A stretch of DNA of 64,000 nt from Sipunculus nudus (taxonomy: Eukaryota > Annelida > Sipuncula > Golfingiida > Sipunculidae): NCBI GenBank assembly GCA_026874595.1, contig CM049306.1, forward strand, positions 42,722,019-42,786,018. The letters run 5' to 3'. A program made the translations under genes and the position numbers. Below, piece after piece: positions 23,741 to 35,274 of the stretch. The notes under the pieces were generated by a model, which saw only the letters and a program-made list of their open reading frames with translations, was not told the origin of the DNA and made no database searches. Position 1 is the first letter of the stretch; each line of letters opens with the position of its first letter.

Positions 23741-24735
23741 TTTTTACGTTTTGGCACAGTCCTTTAACTATACTACAGCACTTACAGAGCGCTCAACCTG
23801 GTTTGAGCCCGGCCGTGAAAAATCTCAGCGCTCCTCGGCTTAGATTCGATCTTCCCGCTTTACCTCGTGTGCTTTACCCTTATATAGACAACACTGGTAA
23901 TTTGTGCCCTAAAAAAGCTAAATATTGGCTGAAGATAAGACAAAGAAGAGTTAAGATCAGATGTTTTTTAATAAAGTTATAAAACAGTCCTTTATGTTGA
24001 AATCATCACATCAACATTTTGTGTATGTATATATCTACTAATCATGCAAAGGGATATATCATAAGATGCAACAGAGATACATTGTAGGACTAATATATGA
24101 CACCTTATATGACACATTGTCGCATGTTATTAAATCCAAACACTAAGAATTAGGCACATCAGAAATGCAGGTAAGTTACTTTACTCCAGATTGAATGTCA
24201 CATCGTGTTAATGTCTTATACTACTAACTTGGGTCCAAAAGAAGTTTTTTTCCCGTTTGTATCACATGAAATGTTGCGAGGTCACTTTCCAGACGCCAGC
24301 AGGCGTTATACGCGGCGTATAAATAAAAAAACATATCCTATGTCAACTAACATTCTTCAAAGTTTGGCCACATGTCAGTTCTAAATGAATAGCTTAGTGA
24401 AAAATGGCTTGAATCCGTCATTGTTATTAGAAATGTCAGTATCTGAATTTGGTTTGTTACACTAGTGGAGGAGAGGTTCATCTGTGAAGACCGTGTGACG
24501 TCTCTCAGGTCGACACATTTTGATTAACACGTGATTAACGAGGGAGGATGTCACAGAACATATACTTCTGTATCAGTATTACAACTTTAAAATTCATATA
24601 AAAAGTTAAAGACGCTTAGTCAAATTAAATTGAAATCTAGGTTTTTAATAATGGTAATTTTTAATATTCCGCAGTCCCATGTACAAGGGGATTCACAGTT
24701 ACACCCACTCAGCACCCACCTTCCCACCCACCCAC
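23741..24735. other. Intergenic, no gene seen
   Basis: No convincing frame or RNA gene. The 93-codon frame at 23701-23982 overlaps the end of a dispersed repeat and has no motif. Confidence 0.5.
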
Positions 24736-24736
24736 C

Positions 24737-24786
<50 letters not shown>

Positions 24787-24804
24787 AACGTACAAACACA
24801 CACA

Positions 24805-24847
<43 letters not shown>
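24736..24847. repeat. Compound (CA)n-(CT)n microsatellite
   Basis: A long CA run (about 24739-24777) is followed by a TATATA link, a second short CA run, and a pure CT run to 24846. The open frames across it on both strands are low-complexity translations of the repeat. Confidence 0.95.
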
Positions 24848-25119
24848 ATAGATCTTTACAACATCTGGAGAAGCAGTTTTAATCAACCTTTTTAACTTCA
24901 CTTTTGACTAGGCGATTCTGGATATATGAACACATTAGCGTCAATCAATTTTCGGTTAATTAAGTCCTCACGTATATTTAAGTTACTATGGTAACCATTG
25001 TGACGTCGCCCTGGTACTATGAATTAAGCCTGAAATCAAATTTTAGTCTAATAAACTCATACTGCAGACCCGAGTTCCCTTGGCTGAGGCGTCCTATCTT
25101 CTTCAGGAAAAAATCTGAC

Positions 25120-25581
25120 TTTAAAGGGGCTCAATCACCTATCTGACCTTTATAAACTGAAGGTAATCCCTTGGAAGTTTTTTTTTTAAAATAGGTAAAA
25201 AAAAGTGGATATCACCGCACACAAGCTGCTTGTTTTGTTAATATCAACGTGTTTACAATATGTGGGGGCCTGCCAATATTATCAAAACAAATTCAACAAG
25301 GGCATCTGGCAGCAAGTCAGATAAGCCAAAGTTTTGCAACAAGTTATATTTCTACCTCCGCATATATGCAACCTACCACCTTAGGTTACATGTTTTTTTC
25401 CCGTTTGTCAACATTGTTGTGTTTATAAACATGTTGATAAACAAGTTCTTACTTCCTTCACGAAGGCCTTTTAAGAACTTTTCACAATCAAAATTACCCT
25501 TAGATAATTAATATATACAAAGACGAAGCCAGAAATCACATACATTCTTTTTCAAAAGGTAGGTGAATGGCCACCTTTAAA
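25120..25581 (+). mobile_element. TTAA-flanked MITE, copy 1 (462 bp)
   Basis: The two ends are inverted relatives: AGGGGCTCAATCACCTATCT at the left and, reverse-complemented, AGGTGGCCATTCACCTACCT at the right, each preceded by TTTAA. A diverged copy in the same orientation lies at 54970-55433 and shares most of the interior, including GTGGATATCACC and ATATGTGGGGGCC. TTAA at both ends matches piggyBac-type target preference, but the TTTAAA palindrome makes the exact boundary ambiguous. No transposase is encoded. Confidence 0.6.
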
Positions 25582-26126
25582 GTTATTTTTAACTTTTCTA
25601 CGGATTTTCATATGTGCCGTCCTCATCCATCATCTTTGACAGCTTTGGGCGACAGAAGGGACGCTAGATCGAGAGACAAGACCGGGTGTCTGCCAGTTTC
25701 CTTCAACACCCCTTATCGTCTTGGTTGAAAAGCCCCTGCCGAACCCAGATACGCTCTTCAAGTCTTTGTGGCTACCAAGACCTTTTTGGCCTTATCATTT
25801 GATTAAACAGTGCGCATGTGAGTCAGGTCGTACCTTTAAAGGGCAGATAAACCTTTCAACGAATATTACACAGGAGAAAAAGAGTCAACACCGATATCAC
25901 GTGACCCTTTGATACTGATTTTCTCATTATTTGACGAAATTTAGATGTTACTGATACTGTTTATTTTATACAGATGATATAATGCTTTCGAAATAATTGT
26001 TGAATCCGCGTCTTTTGGAAATCGAATCCTACTCCATGTCTAAGTCTAATACTTATCTTTAACACGAATTCCATCCGACAAACTTTGAGATATTCATTTG
26101 CCTTTTTATCTGTTCAAAACTCGAGT
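25582..26126. other. Intergenic, no gene seen
   Basis: Unassigned sequence between a MITE and the LINE. A 63-codon frame at 25721-25912 has no recognisable features. Confidence 0.5.
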
Positions 26127-26143
26127 AAATACAATTATATTGG
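26127..26143. repeat. LINE target-site duplication, left copy
   Basis: This 17-base stretch matches 31496-31512 at 15 of 17 positions; the two differences are adjacent A/T exchanges. It fixes the 5' end of the LINE near 26144. Confidence 0.75.
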
Positions 26144-26264
26144 ACTTCCGGTTCCGCATGCCAGAGTGAGCAGTCAGGCTTCTGAAGGGCTCTGAGAGTG
26201 GCAGATATTTAAAGGTGAAATATAAACTTAAAATGTGATATATATTGTGCTGGAATCAAGGATA

Positions 26265-27206
26265 ATGCCCAAACGAACCAAGGATACCCAAAAGAGTAAA
26301 CAAGGAACTTTGACAATGGACAGTTATGTGAATGTTACGGGATCCAAAGATGAGCTACCGAGTGATCACACAGAGAGCGGCGCAATAGGTGAGCAACCTT
26401 GCATTGACCCCACTCATACAACAGAGCCCGATACCGGCCTCAAACATCAAAAGACTATTAGAGAGTCCACGCAAGAAATTATTCAAGCTTTCAATAAATT
26501 TGAGCAGAGATTTGAAGGAAGATTATTTAAGGTGGAAACCTAATTAAAGAGATAGAAACAAAACAAAATGTTACAGACAAAAAGTTAGAGGACACATTAA
26601 ACAGTTTGCAATTTACGCAGGGCACAGTAGAAACAAACAAGAGCAAATTAGAGAATATTATTATAGAAAATGCTGCTATGAAAAAAAAAAAACAGTTGAA
26701 AACCTGGTTCAACAAAATACCAACTTGACCGAAAAAATAAAGGAACTGGAACAAGGTACAAAGGAAAAAATGAATGAAATGGAGAGACACTCCAGAGAAT
26801 ACAATGTGAGAGTTTCGGGTATCAGAGAAAATCCAGGTGAAAACTGGCCGAAGTGGCCAAAATAATAGAAGAAGCAGGGTTGCTAGACGGACTGAACGCA
26901 GGAGATATAGAAAAACTAATGGAAAACGTGCATCGCACCGGACTGAAAAAACAAAGCAATCATCACCATATTATTGCCCGTTTCTATAGTCGCCCAGTCC
27001 GGAACATGGCGGTTAAAAAAGCGAAACCCGCATTTAACAAGGGACCAGTTCGCGTATTTGAGGATCTCACGGCCGCGGACTTCCAATTGAAAAGGCCGTC
27101 GAAAAGACAAATGGACGAAGCTTACAATAATCACCTGAAGACACGGTTTTGGCGGGGACGCCTTTATATAGACGGCTCCGAGGTTCCAATCCAGAACACT
27201 GACTGA
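26265..27206 (+). pseudogene. LINE ORF1 (L1-type RNA-binding protein), frameshifted
   Basis: The ATG at 26265 starts a polar N-terminus (Met-Pro-Lys-Arg) that stops at 26541-26543. The reading continues in another frame through a Lys/Glu-rich coiled coil (about 26545-26690), shifts again at the 12-base A run near 26680, and shifts once more near 26845. The last part (26853-27206) matches the L1 ORF1p RNA-recognition and C-terminal domains: an Arg-Glu-Tyr-Asn-Val-Arg-Val-Ser-Gly-Ile segment, then Val-His-Arg-Thr-Gly and Ile-Ile-Ala-Arg-Phe. In intact L1 elements this protein forms a trimer that coats the LINE RNA. At least three frame changes inactivate it. Confidence 0.8.
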
Positions 27207-27552
27207 AATGGCACACTTATGTGCACTCGGTAAACCCGGTCCACGCATAACAAACACAGTTGAACTTGTTTTATGTAAATAGCCACTGCCGGGACCCACA
27301 CAGGACATGTGTGCCTTTTCTGCATGTTACACACGCAGCTTGCTGAGGTGTACTGGGGGTGCAGAGTTTATTTGTAATTATGTGAACTGGTGTTATGTGT
27401 GACCCTGTTTGATTATCTAAATTATTTAGGTTACTTTGCTATTAAGAGAAAATATTTGTTTATAATACTTGGACTTTTACCTGATTTCCCAAATAGAAAA
27501 AAATGTATTAATATACATGTAAAGCGTATAGAAAAAGAGAATTTATATTCAT
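27207..27552 (+). other. LINE inter-ORF region
   Basis: About 350 bases separate the ORF1 stop from the ORF2 start. No additional protein is apparent; the minus-strand frame at 26916-27308 is a shadow of ORF1. Confidence 0.5.
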
Positions 27553-30500
27553 ATGTCAGAAATAAGAATACTTACTTTAAATGTTAGAGGGATTGCAAAT
27601 TATAACAAAAGAAGAGAGCTTTTTTTTTTTTGTTAAATAACAGAACTGATCAGCTGATATTCCTACAAGAAACCTACAGTACTAAAAAGGATGAAGCGTT
27701 ATGGCGAGCTGAGTGGGGAGGAAAAATTGTGTTTGCTCACGGGGAATCAAATGCAGAGGAGTATGTCTGTTAATTAAAAATTCGATAGGAGCAGAAATTC
27801 ATGAAACTATAGTAGATGAAAATGGACGTTTTATTGTATGCGATATAACGTTAGGGGATCTTAGAGTAACTTTGTCTGTCATATATAGTCCGAATAGTGA
27901 TGATCCAATCTTCTTTAAAAATGTGATAGAAAAAATTAAGGTAATATCAAATGATAAATGTATCATGGGAGGCGATTTTAATTTAGTTATGGACAACGAA
28001 AAGGATAAGTTTGGAAGTCAGAATATAACCCATAAACAGTCTAGAGCCATATTAAAGGAATTGTGTAATGGGTTCGATATGATAGATATTTGGAGGCATT
28101 ATCATCCTGATGAAAGAGAATATACATGGAGCAGAAATAAACCCTATAATATTTCAATTAGACTTGATTACTTTCTAGTTTCAAAATGTTTGACAAATTA
28201 TATAGAACAAGCACAGATTCAAAATAGGTATAAAAGCGATCATTTTTCTGTCCAAATTACACTTAAACTGACAGAAAATCCTCGCGGTCCTGGATTTTGG
28301 AAGTTCAGTTGCTCTCTGTTAGATGACTCGAAATATATAAAAATAATTAAAGAAAATATACACAGAGTGAAAGAAGATACTCCGCAGACGAAACCTGATT
28401 TACTCTGGGATACCTAAATGTGTAATTAGGGATGTTACAATAAAATATTCAGCACAGAAAAAAAGAGAAGGAATACAAAAGATGAAGAATATTGAAAAAG
28501 AAATGGTAAGTATGATACCAAGTTATACAAATGGTGTAAAAGAAGCTAAAATAAAATATGAAAATCTGAAAGAAAAATTTGAAGAATTAACAGAAATTAA
28601 AACTGCAGGAGCGATAATACGAAGTAAAGCGACTTGGTATGAGGAGGGGGAGAAACCATCAAATTATTTTTTTTAATTTAGAAAAAAGAAACTATAGTAA
28701 GAAACATATAACTAATTTAAAGGATGATCAAGGCAACCAAACACGTGAACCAGCAGAAATTCTAGAGCGGATGAAACAATTTTATGAAAAACGGGCTGAC
28801 AGCATTTCGGAAGATCTTTTTAATAATGATATTGATATAGAAAAATTAACCCAAGAAACAAAAGATTGGTGTGACAGAGATATAACAGAGTCTGAAGTAA
28901 CAGAAGTATTGAAAACATTCCATTCAAACAAATCTCCTGGAACAGATGGTCTCCCCATAGAATTTTACAACAAATTTTGGCCAGAGTTAAAAACGATCTT
29001 TATGGACATGGTTCAACATAGTTTTAGCGTAGGACAGATGTGTACATCTCAGAAACAGGGTATTATAACATTTATTCCAAAGACAGAAAAAGATATGCTC
29101 TTGTTAAAAAAACTGGAGACCAATTTCATTGCATAACATAGATATCAAAATAATTGCTAAATGCATTTCAAACCAATTAAAACTTACTTTGACAAACATT
29201 ATTCATCAGGACCAAATTGGATTTATAAAAGGATGCTATATAGGAGAAATATAAATAAAATAACATCAATAATGCACCTCGCCCAAACAAACAATAAACC
29301 CCCATACTTAATGACAGTCGACTTTGAAAAGGCTTTTAATTTTTTAGATATTAGGTACATCAAACAAGCTTTAACACTTTTCAAATTTGGCCCTAAAATT
29401 ATCAGTTGGATAAACACACTATATACAGATATAAGTTCGTGTGTTATTTTTCAACTTTCTTCAAATTATCAAGAGGGGTCAGACAAGGTTGATCCTTGTC
29501 GCCCTACCTCTTTATTATTGCAATTGAAATATTAGCTATGAAAATTAGAAAAAAAACGTAAATATAAAAGGGTTTAGATATTTTGATAAGGAGTCTAAGA
29601 TCACACAATACGCCGATTACATGTGTTTAATCTTATCCGATGGGGAAACCTCGGTTAGAGCAGCATTACAGAACTTTGAAGAATTTCAGAACATATCTGG
29701 ATTACAAATAAATAAAGAAAAAAAACTTGAATTAAACCTCTTTCAAAAATGTGTCTAAATGAAAAAGATAAAATTAATCAGCTGAGACTAAAATGGACAG
29801 AGGAGCCTGTATCAGTTTTTGGTATAACCATAACTACAAGCTGGCAAAAAATGGTTGACATAAATTATAACAAGCAGATGGAAAAAATTGATAGAATAAT
29901 AAAACAGTGGTCCCATCGCATATTAACACCTATAGGGAAAATAACACTGATAAAATCACAGATATTGTCACAATTAACTTATATAATGTCAGTCCTCCCC
30001 GGACCTACGAAACAATTTTATTAAATATATTATATTCAAAGCTTTATAAGTTTGTTTAGGACGGGGGCACAAATAAAATAAGTAGAAAGATTTTATATAA
30101 TTCTAAAAAGACAGGAGGATTGGACATGATAAACATTGAATGCAAAAATATTGCCCTAAAAGTAGCCTGGATAAAAAGACTCTTCGTTGGAGAGGAGTAA
30201 AAGCTAAAATTATGGAGTGATCTGGCCGTAACGAATTTAAGAAAGAATATAAGATATATCCTTGAAGGGAATATTGATGAAAAGGATATTATATTTTTAT
30301 CTCTTATGTGCAGTCCGTTTTGGGTAGAGATACTACGATGTTGGGCGAGATATAAGTACAAAAATGTAAATAATATTGAAGACATACTTGAGGAACCGTT
30401 ATGGTTTAATTCAAATATTAAAATAGATGAAAGAGTGGTTTGTAAAAAAATGATAGTTTGATACAGAGAGGAGTAACAAAGCTGAAACATCTCTTGTGTG

Positions 30501-31333
30501 AGAGCGGGCATAATTTAAGATGGTTGAAATATAATGAATTAAATGTAAAATACGGTTGTAAAATTAATTTTCTAGATTATCAAAACTTAAAGAATGCCTT
30601 ACCATTACCATGGAAGAAATGTATTACAGATAATATCGATTATGATGAGATAGAATCAGAGATAAGAAACAAACTAGATTTTTGTAACCTGATTAAAAAC
30701 AAAAATATGACAAAAACTGTTTATAGAAAGGTTTTACAGGATTTCAGTGAAAAACCTGAGAAAACGGTCAAAAGATGGATGTTCGAGTTAAATGTCACAG
30801 AAGATGAGGTTTATAAAGGCTTTAAAAATTTATACAGAACAACAATTGATAGTAAACTGAGATATTTCCAGTACAGGATAATGCATAACTGCTTAGTTTT
30901 GAATTCCTTTCTCTTTAAGATCAATTTGGTGAATGATGCCTCTTGTTAATTTTGTAAACAGGAAGAAGAGACTATGAAACATATACTTTGGTTTTTCCCC
31001 AAAGTGAGCACAATATGGAACAAAATTAAAAATAATTTGTTGGAGAAAAACCGGCCACAAGTAAACGAATTAAGATTAAAGGAGGTTATTTTGAATGATT
31101 ACGGTTCACAAAGGGCAAACACTATTATTCTAACTGTTAAAAGATATATATATGTAGATAGGTGTAAAGGTGGGTTGCCAGATTTTACAGAACTGTGTAG
31201 GTATTTAGAACAGGTATATCATGTTGAAAGAAATATTGCAGGTAAAAACAAAAAAATATATTTACATTTAGAAAAATTGGGAAATTTCTTAATCGATTTA
31301 CAATCATTTAAAGTAACCAGTGCAAGCAGGTAA
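27553..31333 (+). pseudogene. LINE ORF2 (endonuclease-reverse transcriptase), broken
   Basis: The ATG at 27553 begins a segment with the endonuclease start motif Leu-Asn-Val-Arg-Gly. A long T run near 27620 shifts the frame. The apurinic-type endonuclease motifs follow in order: Leu-Gln-Glu-Thr-Tyr, Gly-Gly-Asp-Phe-Asn, Tyr-Thr-Trp-Ser, Arg-Leu-Asp-Tyr and Ser-Asp-His-Phe. The frame is lost at 28415-28417. Reverse transcriptase blocks include Ser-Pro-Gly-Thr-Asp-Gly-Leu (from about 28935), Val-Asp-Phe-Glu-Lys-Ala-Phe (29319) and an Arg-Gly-Val-Arg-Gln-Gly block followed by a stop (about 29485). The catalytic Tyr-Ala-Asp-Asp is Tyr-Ala-Asp-Tyr (last codon 29618-29620). A C-terminal Cys/His region survives near 30940-31010 with another stop at 30947-30949. 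The protein would nick the target and reverse-transcribe the LINE RNA; this copy cannot. Confidence 0.85.
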
Positions 31334-31478
31334 CAAAAGCGAAACTGTTTGTTGGGTTAGTCCCTGTAAGTCTTTTGTGTTAGGCATGTATTGTGTAGGA
31401 AGCGTTTACTGTAATTTTAACTTCATTACCTGTTTTTTGCTTTTGTATGTTTTTGTGTATGTGGAATGTTTTTTTGTG

Positions 31479-31484
31479 AATAAA
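31479..31484 (+). terminator. LINE poly(A) signal
   Basis: AATAAA lies 12-17 bases before the right target-site duplication and is followed by a T-rich segment and a seven-base A run, the normal 3' end of an L1-like element. Confidence 0.65.
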
Positions 31485-31495
31485 TTTTGTTAAAA

Positions 31496-31512
31496 AAATA
31501 CAATTAATTTGG
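31496..31512. repeat. LINE target-site duplication, right copy
   Basis: This stretch matches 26127-26143 at 15 of 17 positions and directly follows the A-rich tail, closing the LINE insertion. Confidence 0.75.
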
Positions 31513-32995
31513 GTAACCAAAACAGTTGATACAGTGCCGAGTATGCAAAGTTAAGCTTAACCAATCTTTAGTCAGAAATAATTGAAGGCTTTTACAATCT
31601 GGCTCTAAACTAAAGCAACCTCACTTAAGTAAAAGTGCTTGATGAAAGAAGGAGACAAAGTTTCTACTTAACTGATTTTTCTCCCTTTTTAACAAGAAGA
31701 AGATTTTTCGTTTTGAAATTTTTATTTCAAACAAAGTCGAAACAAATGACACAGTGTAATGTGATTTGTTTTCTTAGCTCCCACTGCACGGCAAAGACTC
31801 AATGACATTAAATTTGTAACTAATTCATCTATAAATAAAACCCAAAGACACGCATAAACAATTGATCAGATTTATTTTTGTGCTTTCTATAAATTACTAA
31901 GGAAAGGCAAAAACAGACACTTTGTATTGGGACTTTGAAGATGTAAAAAGACCTTTTCTTCGTTGGTGGAGCTAATTAAAGTTATTAGGCTTGGACAAGA
32001 TTTAATTAAAGGGCAACCGAAAAAGCATATCCCTGGCAAAGGCTACATATTGCAAGAGAGTCCTGGAATAACCAAATTACTCACGCCCGCTATGTGATAT
32101 GCCTACCAATTCACTGCATCATGCCCAGGGGAAAGAGCACTGCATATAAATTCATTGTCTAATGGCCCGTGCTCATATTCTCATGTAGCCAATTTGGCTG
32201 ATTTACTGCCATTAGCCGCGGCTTCTTGTTGAACAGTCGCACTTAAAGGAAGAACCCCAGGGAGTCAAGTACTCTGTCTTTGCATAAAGGATATCACACT
32301 CATAATACATCGTAATATAAACAATTTAATTACATTCTGAGACTGGGAGCAACCCAGGACTGCAAAACGTTATTATAATGCGGTCATGTCGTTTTAATAA
32401 CGTTGCTCTACATACCAATCAATCAACCAACCTACCAACTATGACGACAGAATCACATGGCCGAAGTTTGATTATATATAGGCCACAACCTCAAATGAAA
32501 ACTGACTGATACCGTCATGTGCAAATGTCTGTTTTGAAATGTTAAGGTATTGCTTCTGGTTCCAGGCTAATACAAGTATATAGAAATGAGTTAAGGAAAT
32601 TCCTGCAAGAGTTTTATCTTTTGTAAACGTCTGTGTTCCATCATATTAATGTCTTGCTTATAACAAATATTTTACAGGTTTCAAAGGAATCGTTGAGAAG
32701 TATTATATTGATTATTAACGTGAATATCTCATGAATTTCTGACACAATTCAGTGACTGCCACCAAAGTAAAATAAAGTAAGCTTTCCTTTCATGTAGATC
32801 CATACTAAATCTGGAAATAAAACTGAAGCAAATTGTTCACTTAATCTATAGGGTTAGACAAAGCAGCTCATTTCTGGATGACCATAACAAACATTACCCC
32901 TGACAGGTTAGGTGAAGATCCTTTGATCACTTATGCTGCGAGCACTCTCCAAAATCAACCTTAAACTTTAGACATTAATTTACGTGACACCCAGC
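31513..32995. other. Non-coding stretch, possible cis-regulatory block
   Basis: No coding frame. Between about 31960 and 32300 there are several words resembling homeodomain and POU sites: CTAATTAAAG (31971), TTTAATTAAAG (32000), TTTGCATAAA (32280) and an NKX2-like CACTTAAAG (32240). This block ends about 700 bp upstream of the candidate first exon at 32996. Such words are common in AT-rich DNA, so the regulatory reading is speculative. Confidence 0.3.
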
Positions 32996-33241
32996 ATGGC
33001 GAGCCAGATCCGGCGTCTCTCGCTTGTCTCTTTATCTGAGGAAAGGCCTGGGTCGGGCCTAAGCCAACCTCCTTCTGGCTTTTCAGGAAGAAAGAGCTAT
33101 AGGAGGATGGAAAGTTATGGTGCTGGCTTTGCTGTCAACACGCCTAGGAACGTGTCTGTAATGGAAACAGGCAGGGAAGTGGAACATCTTACAATACATT
33201 TAGGACGCAGACGTCGCTTTTTAAAGCGGACAGGTTGTTCG
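32996..33241 (+). CDS. Candidate first coding exon, gene unidentified
   Basis: An ATG at 32996, in an acceptable context (purine at -2, G at +4), opens about 81 codons of good protein-like composition in a locally GC-richer stretch. The peptide starts Met-Ala-Ser-Gln-Ile, carries a basophilic-kinase-type Arg-Arg-Leu-Ser, is Ser/Gly/Arg-rich, and ends in a basic Gly-Arg-Arg-Arg-Arg-Phe-Leu-Lys-Arg segment. Donor-like sites follow at 33234 (AG then GTTGTT) and 33242 (GTGAAG). Beyond them the frame continues to 33499 but turns into hydrophobic, AT-driven sequence that looks intronic. I do not recognise the family. It may equally be a chance open frame. Confidence 0.3.
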
Positions 33242-34079
33242 GTGAAGTTTTATGGTCAGTTATTTATTTATTTGGCTCCCATGAATTTTATTTCCTATCT
33301 TCCTCAGATTTATCTTTATCTTCCTTTAAGAACAAAGCGGGCTCCTTTTCCTTGTCCGTTTAGCAGCATCCGTCTTTCTCCTTACTGTATCTTTCGCTAT
33401 GGTAACTCTTTGATGTGGATCCGAAGAAAGCACTGTAAAGCTTGTTTTCTTTTCTTCCCTGAAATATACCATAAGAACAACCGTAACTTAATATATTAGA
33501 AATGGCTTATCATATCTGATATGATTAGAGAATTTGATATCATACGGCTATCCTTAGACAAGATTTGATTAAACCTCATATTATGACTCTATAAGGAGAG
33601 TAAATAAACCTGATATATATTTTTCATGCCAATCGGCATGAAACCTCATATATTAATGTAATGTGACCAGACCGGAAAGGCCTGGTATGAATATTCCATG
33701 AGATCCGACTGGTGTACACGTGATATGAATAATTCAATTTAAAAAAAAAATGTCATTTCGATTTAAACCTCCTGATGTTATTTATGTGATGTAATAGACA
33801 TGATGTAAATATTTCATATTTATGACATCAATAATTAAATTATACAGATTTCAACCTTTCATGGTATGGGTGGTCACAACCTTCATTTTTAATGCCAACT
33901 TAATTAAGTATTACATCTGCACAATTCCATTCCTAATTCGCACAACGTGGCATGCCGGAAGCACACGTTTCCTTTCATCTTTATCTCTATAGTGTGACAA
34001 GACATAAGTCTACAGCGAGGCATTTTTCCATAGTATACTACATTTGAAATATTTCGTTTATGCATGTCATAACTATAAA
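33242..34079. other. Intergenic or intronic, no gene seen
   Basis: AT-rich sequence. It contains a hairpin at 33622-33643 (TTTCATGCC and GGCATGAAA around a four-base loop). Words like AAACCTCATATA and AAACCTGATATA recur between about 33570 and 33780. Confidence 0.45.
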
Positions 34080-34450
34080 TTGTAAAACAGTATCATGCCT
34101 ATATATCATGTGGCTGACATATGATCTGACCTGCCAAAATTGATATGGTGTCTCTGAAATTATGGATATCTAGCAGTTATTATATCATTTAATATCACTC
34201 AGTGTGTCCGAGCGTATACCATGCATGTGGACTTTTTTCGGAGGTATCGCTTCTATTTAAAGAAATGCTAGTTTAACTAAATGTGAATATTTGCAGGATT
34301 CCATAACGGGTTGGCACTGCGTGATTTGGCGATATTAACCAGGCCCTTTGTCTACCGCACCTGCGGGCCTTGGGTTTGCAATTTTTCCCATTGCTTTGTC
34401 ATACCAACGAGGAACCCCTGAAAAGTACATTCGTTTGTGAGTGAGTCATT
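34080..34450 (+). repeat. Dispersed repeat copy 2, uninterrupted
   Basis: This aligns with copy 1 at 22580-23740 after removal of the 779-bp solo LTR. The region matching the insertion point is near 34215-34225 (GTATACC). It shows what the site looked like without the LTR. Confidence 0.6.
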
Positions 34451-34524
34451 GTCGTCGGGCACGTTCTTCCGTTTTCGTCTGTAATGCTAATGGCATCCAT
34501 GACGAAAATAATTCAGTGGATATG

Positions 34525-34860
34525 ACTTTAACCTCCCGGTATAAATAATTTTATGAAACAGAGTAGACAATGCAATGAACTATTCTTAAACCTCTTTATA
34601 TAAATAATTTAATTACAAGACTTGAAACGCCTTATATAATTAATTGAATAAAACAAACCCAATCTTGCCGTGTAAATGATACTCAAACATCCTGTTATCA
34701 ATAAATCAATTCACAGAACTGGTTACTCAGTGTTGATAATTCAGAAAAACTAACCTGAACTTCAGTTTATAAATAATATACCATACAACAGAACTATACC
34801 CGAGGAGATAAATAAAACATTAAAAAAGAGCTCATAACTCATTTAACAGAAGAGAGATTC
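34525..34860. repeat. Degenerate ~52-bp AT-rich tandem repeat
   Basis: About six diverged copies of a unit resembling AACCTC then TATAAATAATTTA and ACAGAACT follow one another. Divergence is high and boundaries are approximate. Confidence 0.5.
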
Positions 34861-35274
34861 TTGATAAAATTTGTTATGCTGATAAGTAATGTTTTATATT
34901 CTGGGGGACGGCCATGACGCTCTTTGGAAATTCGAGCAAAAACTGTCACATGGAAGAGGTTTCAAACGACAAACAGATAGAAGTAACCGCTCTACTCCGG
35001 GTTTAGCTGTACTAATATACACAGAATAAATTCAATACTTACGTCAAGCGGCAATTTCGCCCATGCAGTCGTCCGGAATCAAAACAGGCTGACTCATAAA
35101 ATTATCTGTATGGGTCCTCATTTCCCTAAGGATAATTCATAACTTATTCAGAGGTCCTCAATAGCCTGAAGGCCATATTCATCTTGGATTTATGGTTGTT
35201 TTGACATTGCGCCTCTGTGTGTTACATTTATCTCCATTGAACGATGCCAGATGATGCTTGTAATATTTATCCCA
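34861..35274. other. Intergenic, no gene seen
   Basis: No coding frame or structured element was recognised between the two tandem arrays. Confidence 0.5.

Larger units (their letters stand above)
26127..31512 (+). mobile_element. L1-like non-LTR retrotransposon, full length but broken
   Basis: The element body is about 26144-31495. It is bounded by near-identical 17-bp direct repeats (26127-26143 and 31496-31512, reading AAATACAATTA then two variable bases, then TTGG) that agree at 15 of 17 positions, the target-site duplication of LINE integration. It has a short 5' leader, an ORF1 with coiled coil and L1-type RNA-binding region, an ORF2 with apurinic-type endonuclease and reverse transcriptase, an AATAAA signal at 31479-31484 and a short A-rich tail. 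Several frameshifts and stops, and loss of a catalytic Asp, make it inactive. Its complete 5' end and recognisable target duplication point to a moderately old full-length insertion. Confidence 0.9.

Noticed and set aside
24620-24882. His/Thr- and Ser/Leu-rich open frames
   Set aside because: Pure translations of the CA and CT microsatellite, open on both strands.
26916-27308. 130-codon minus-strand open frame
   Set aside because: It is antisense to the LINE ORF1 C-terminal region, which carries the recognisable L1 features.
30056-30511. 151-codon minus-strand open frame
   Set aside because: Antisense to the degenerate LINE ORF2; Phe/Leu/Ser-rich as expected for the complement of A-rich coding DNA.
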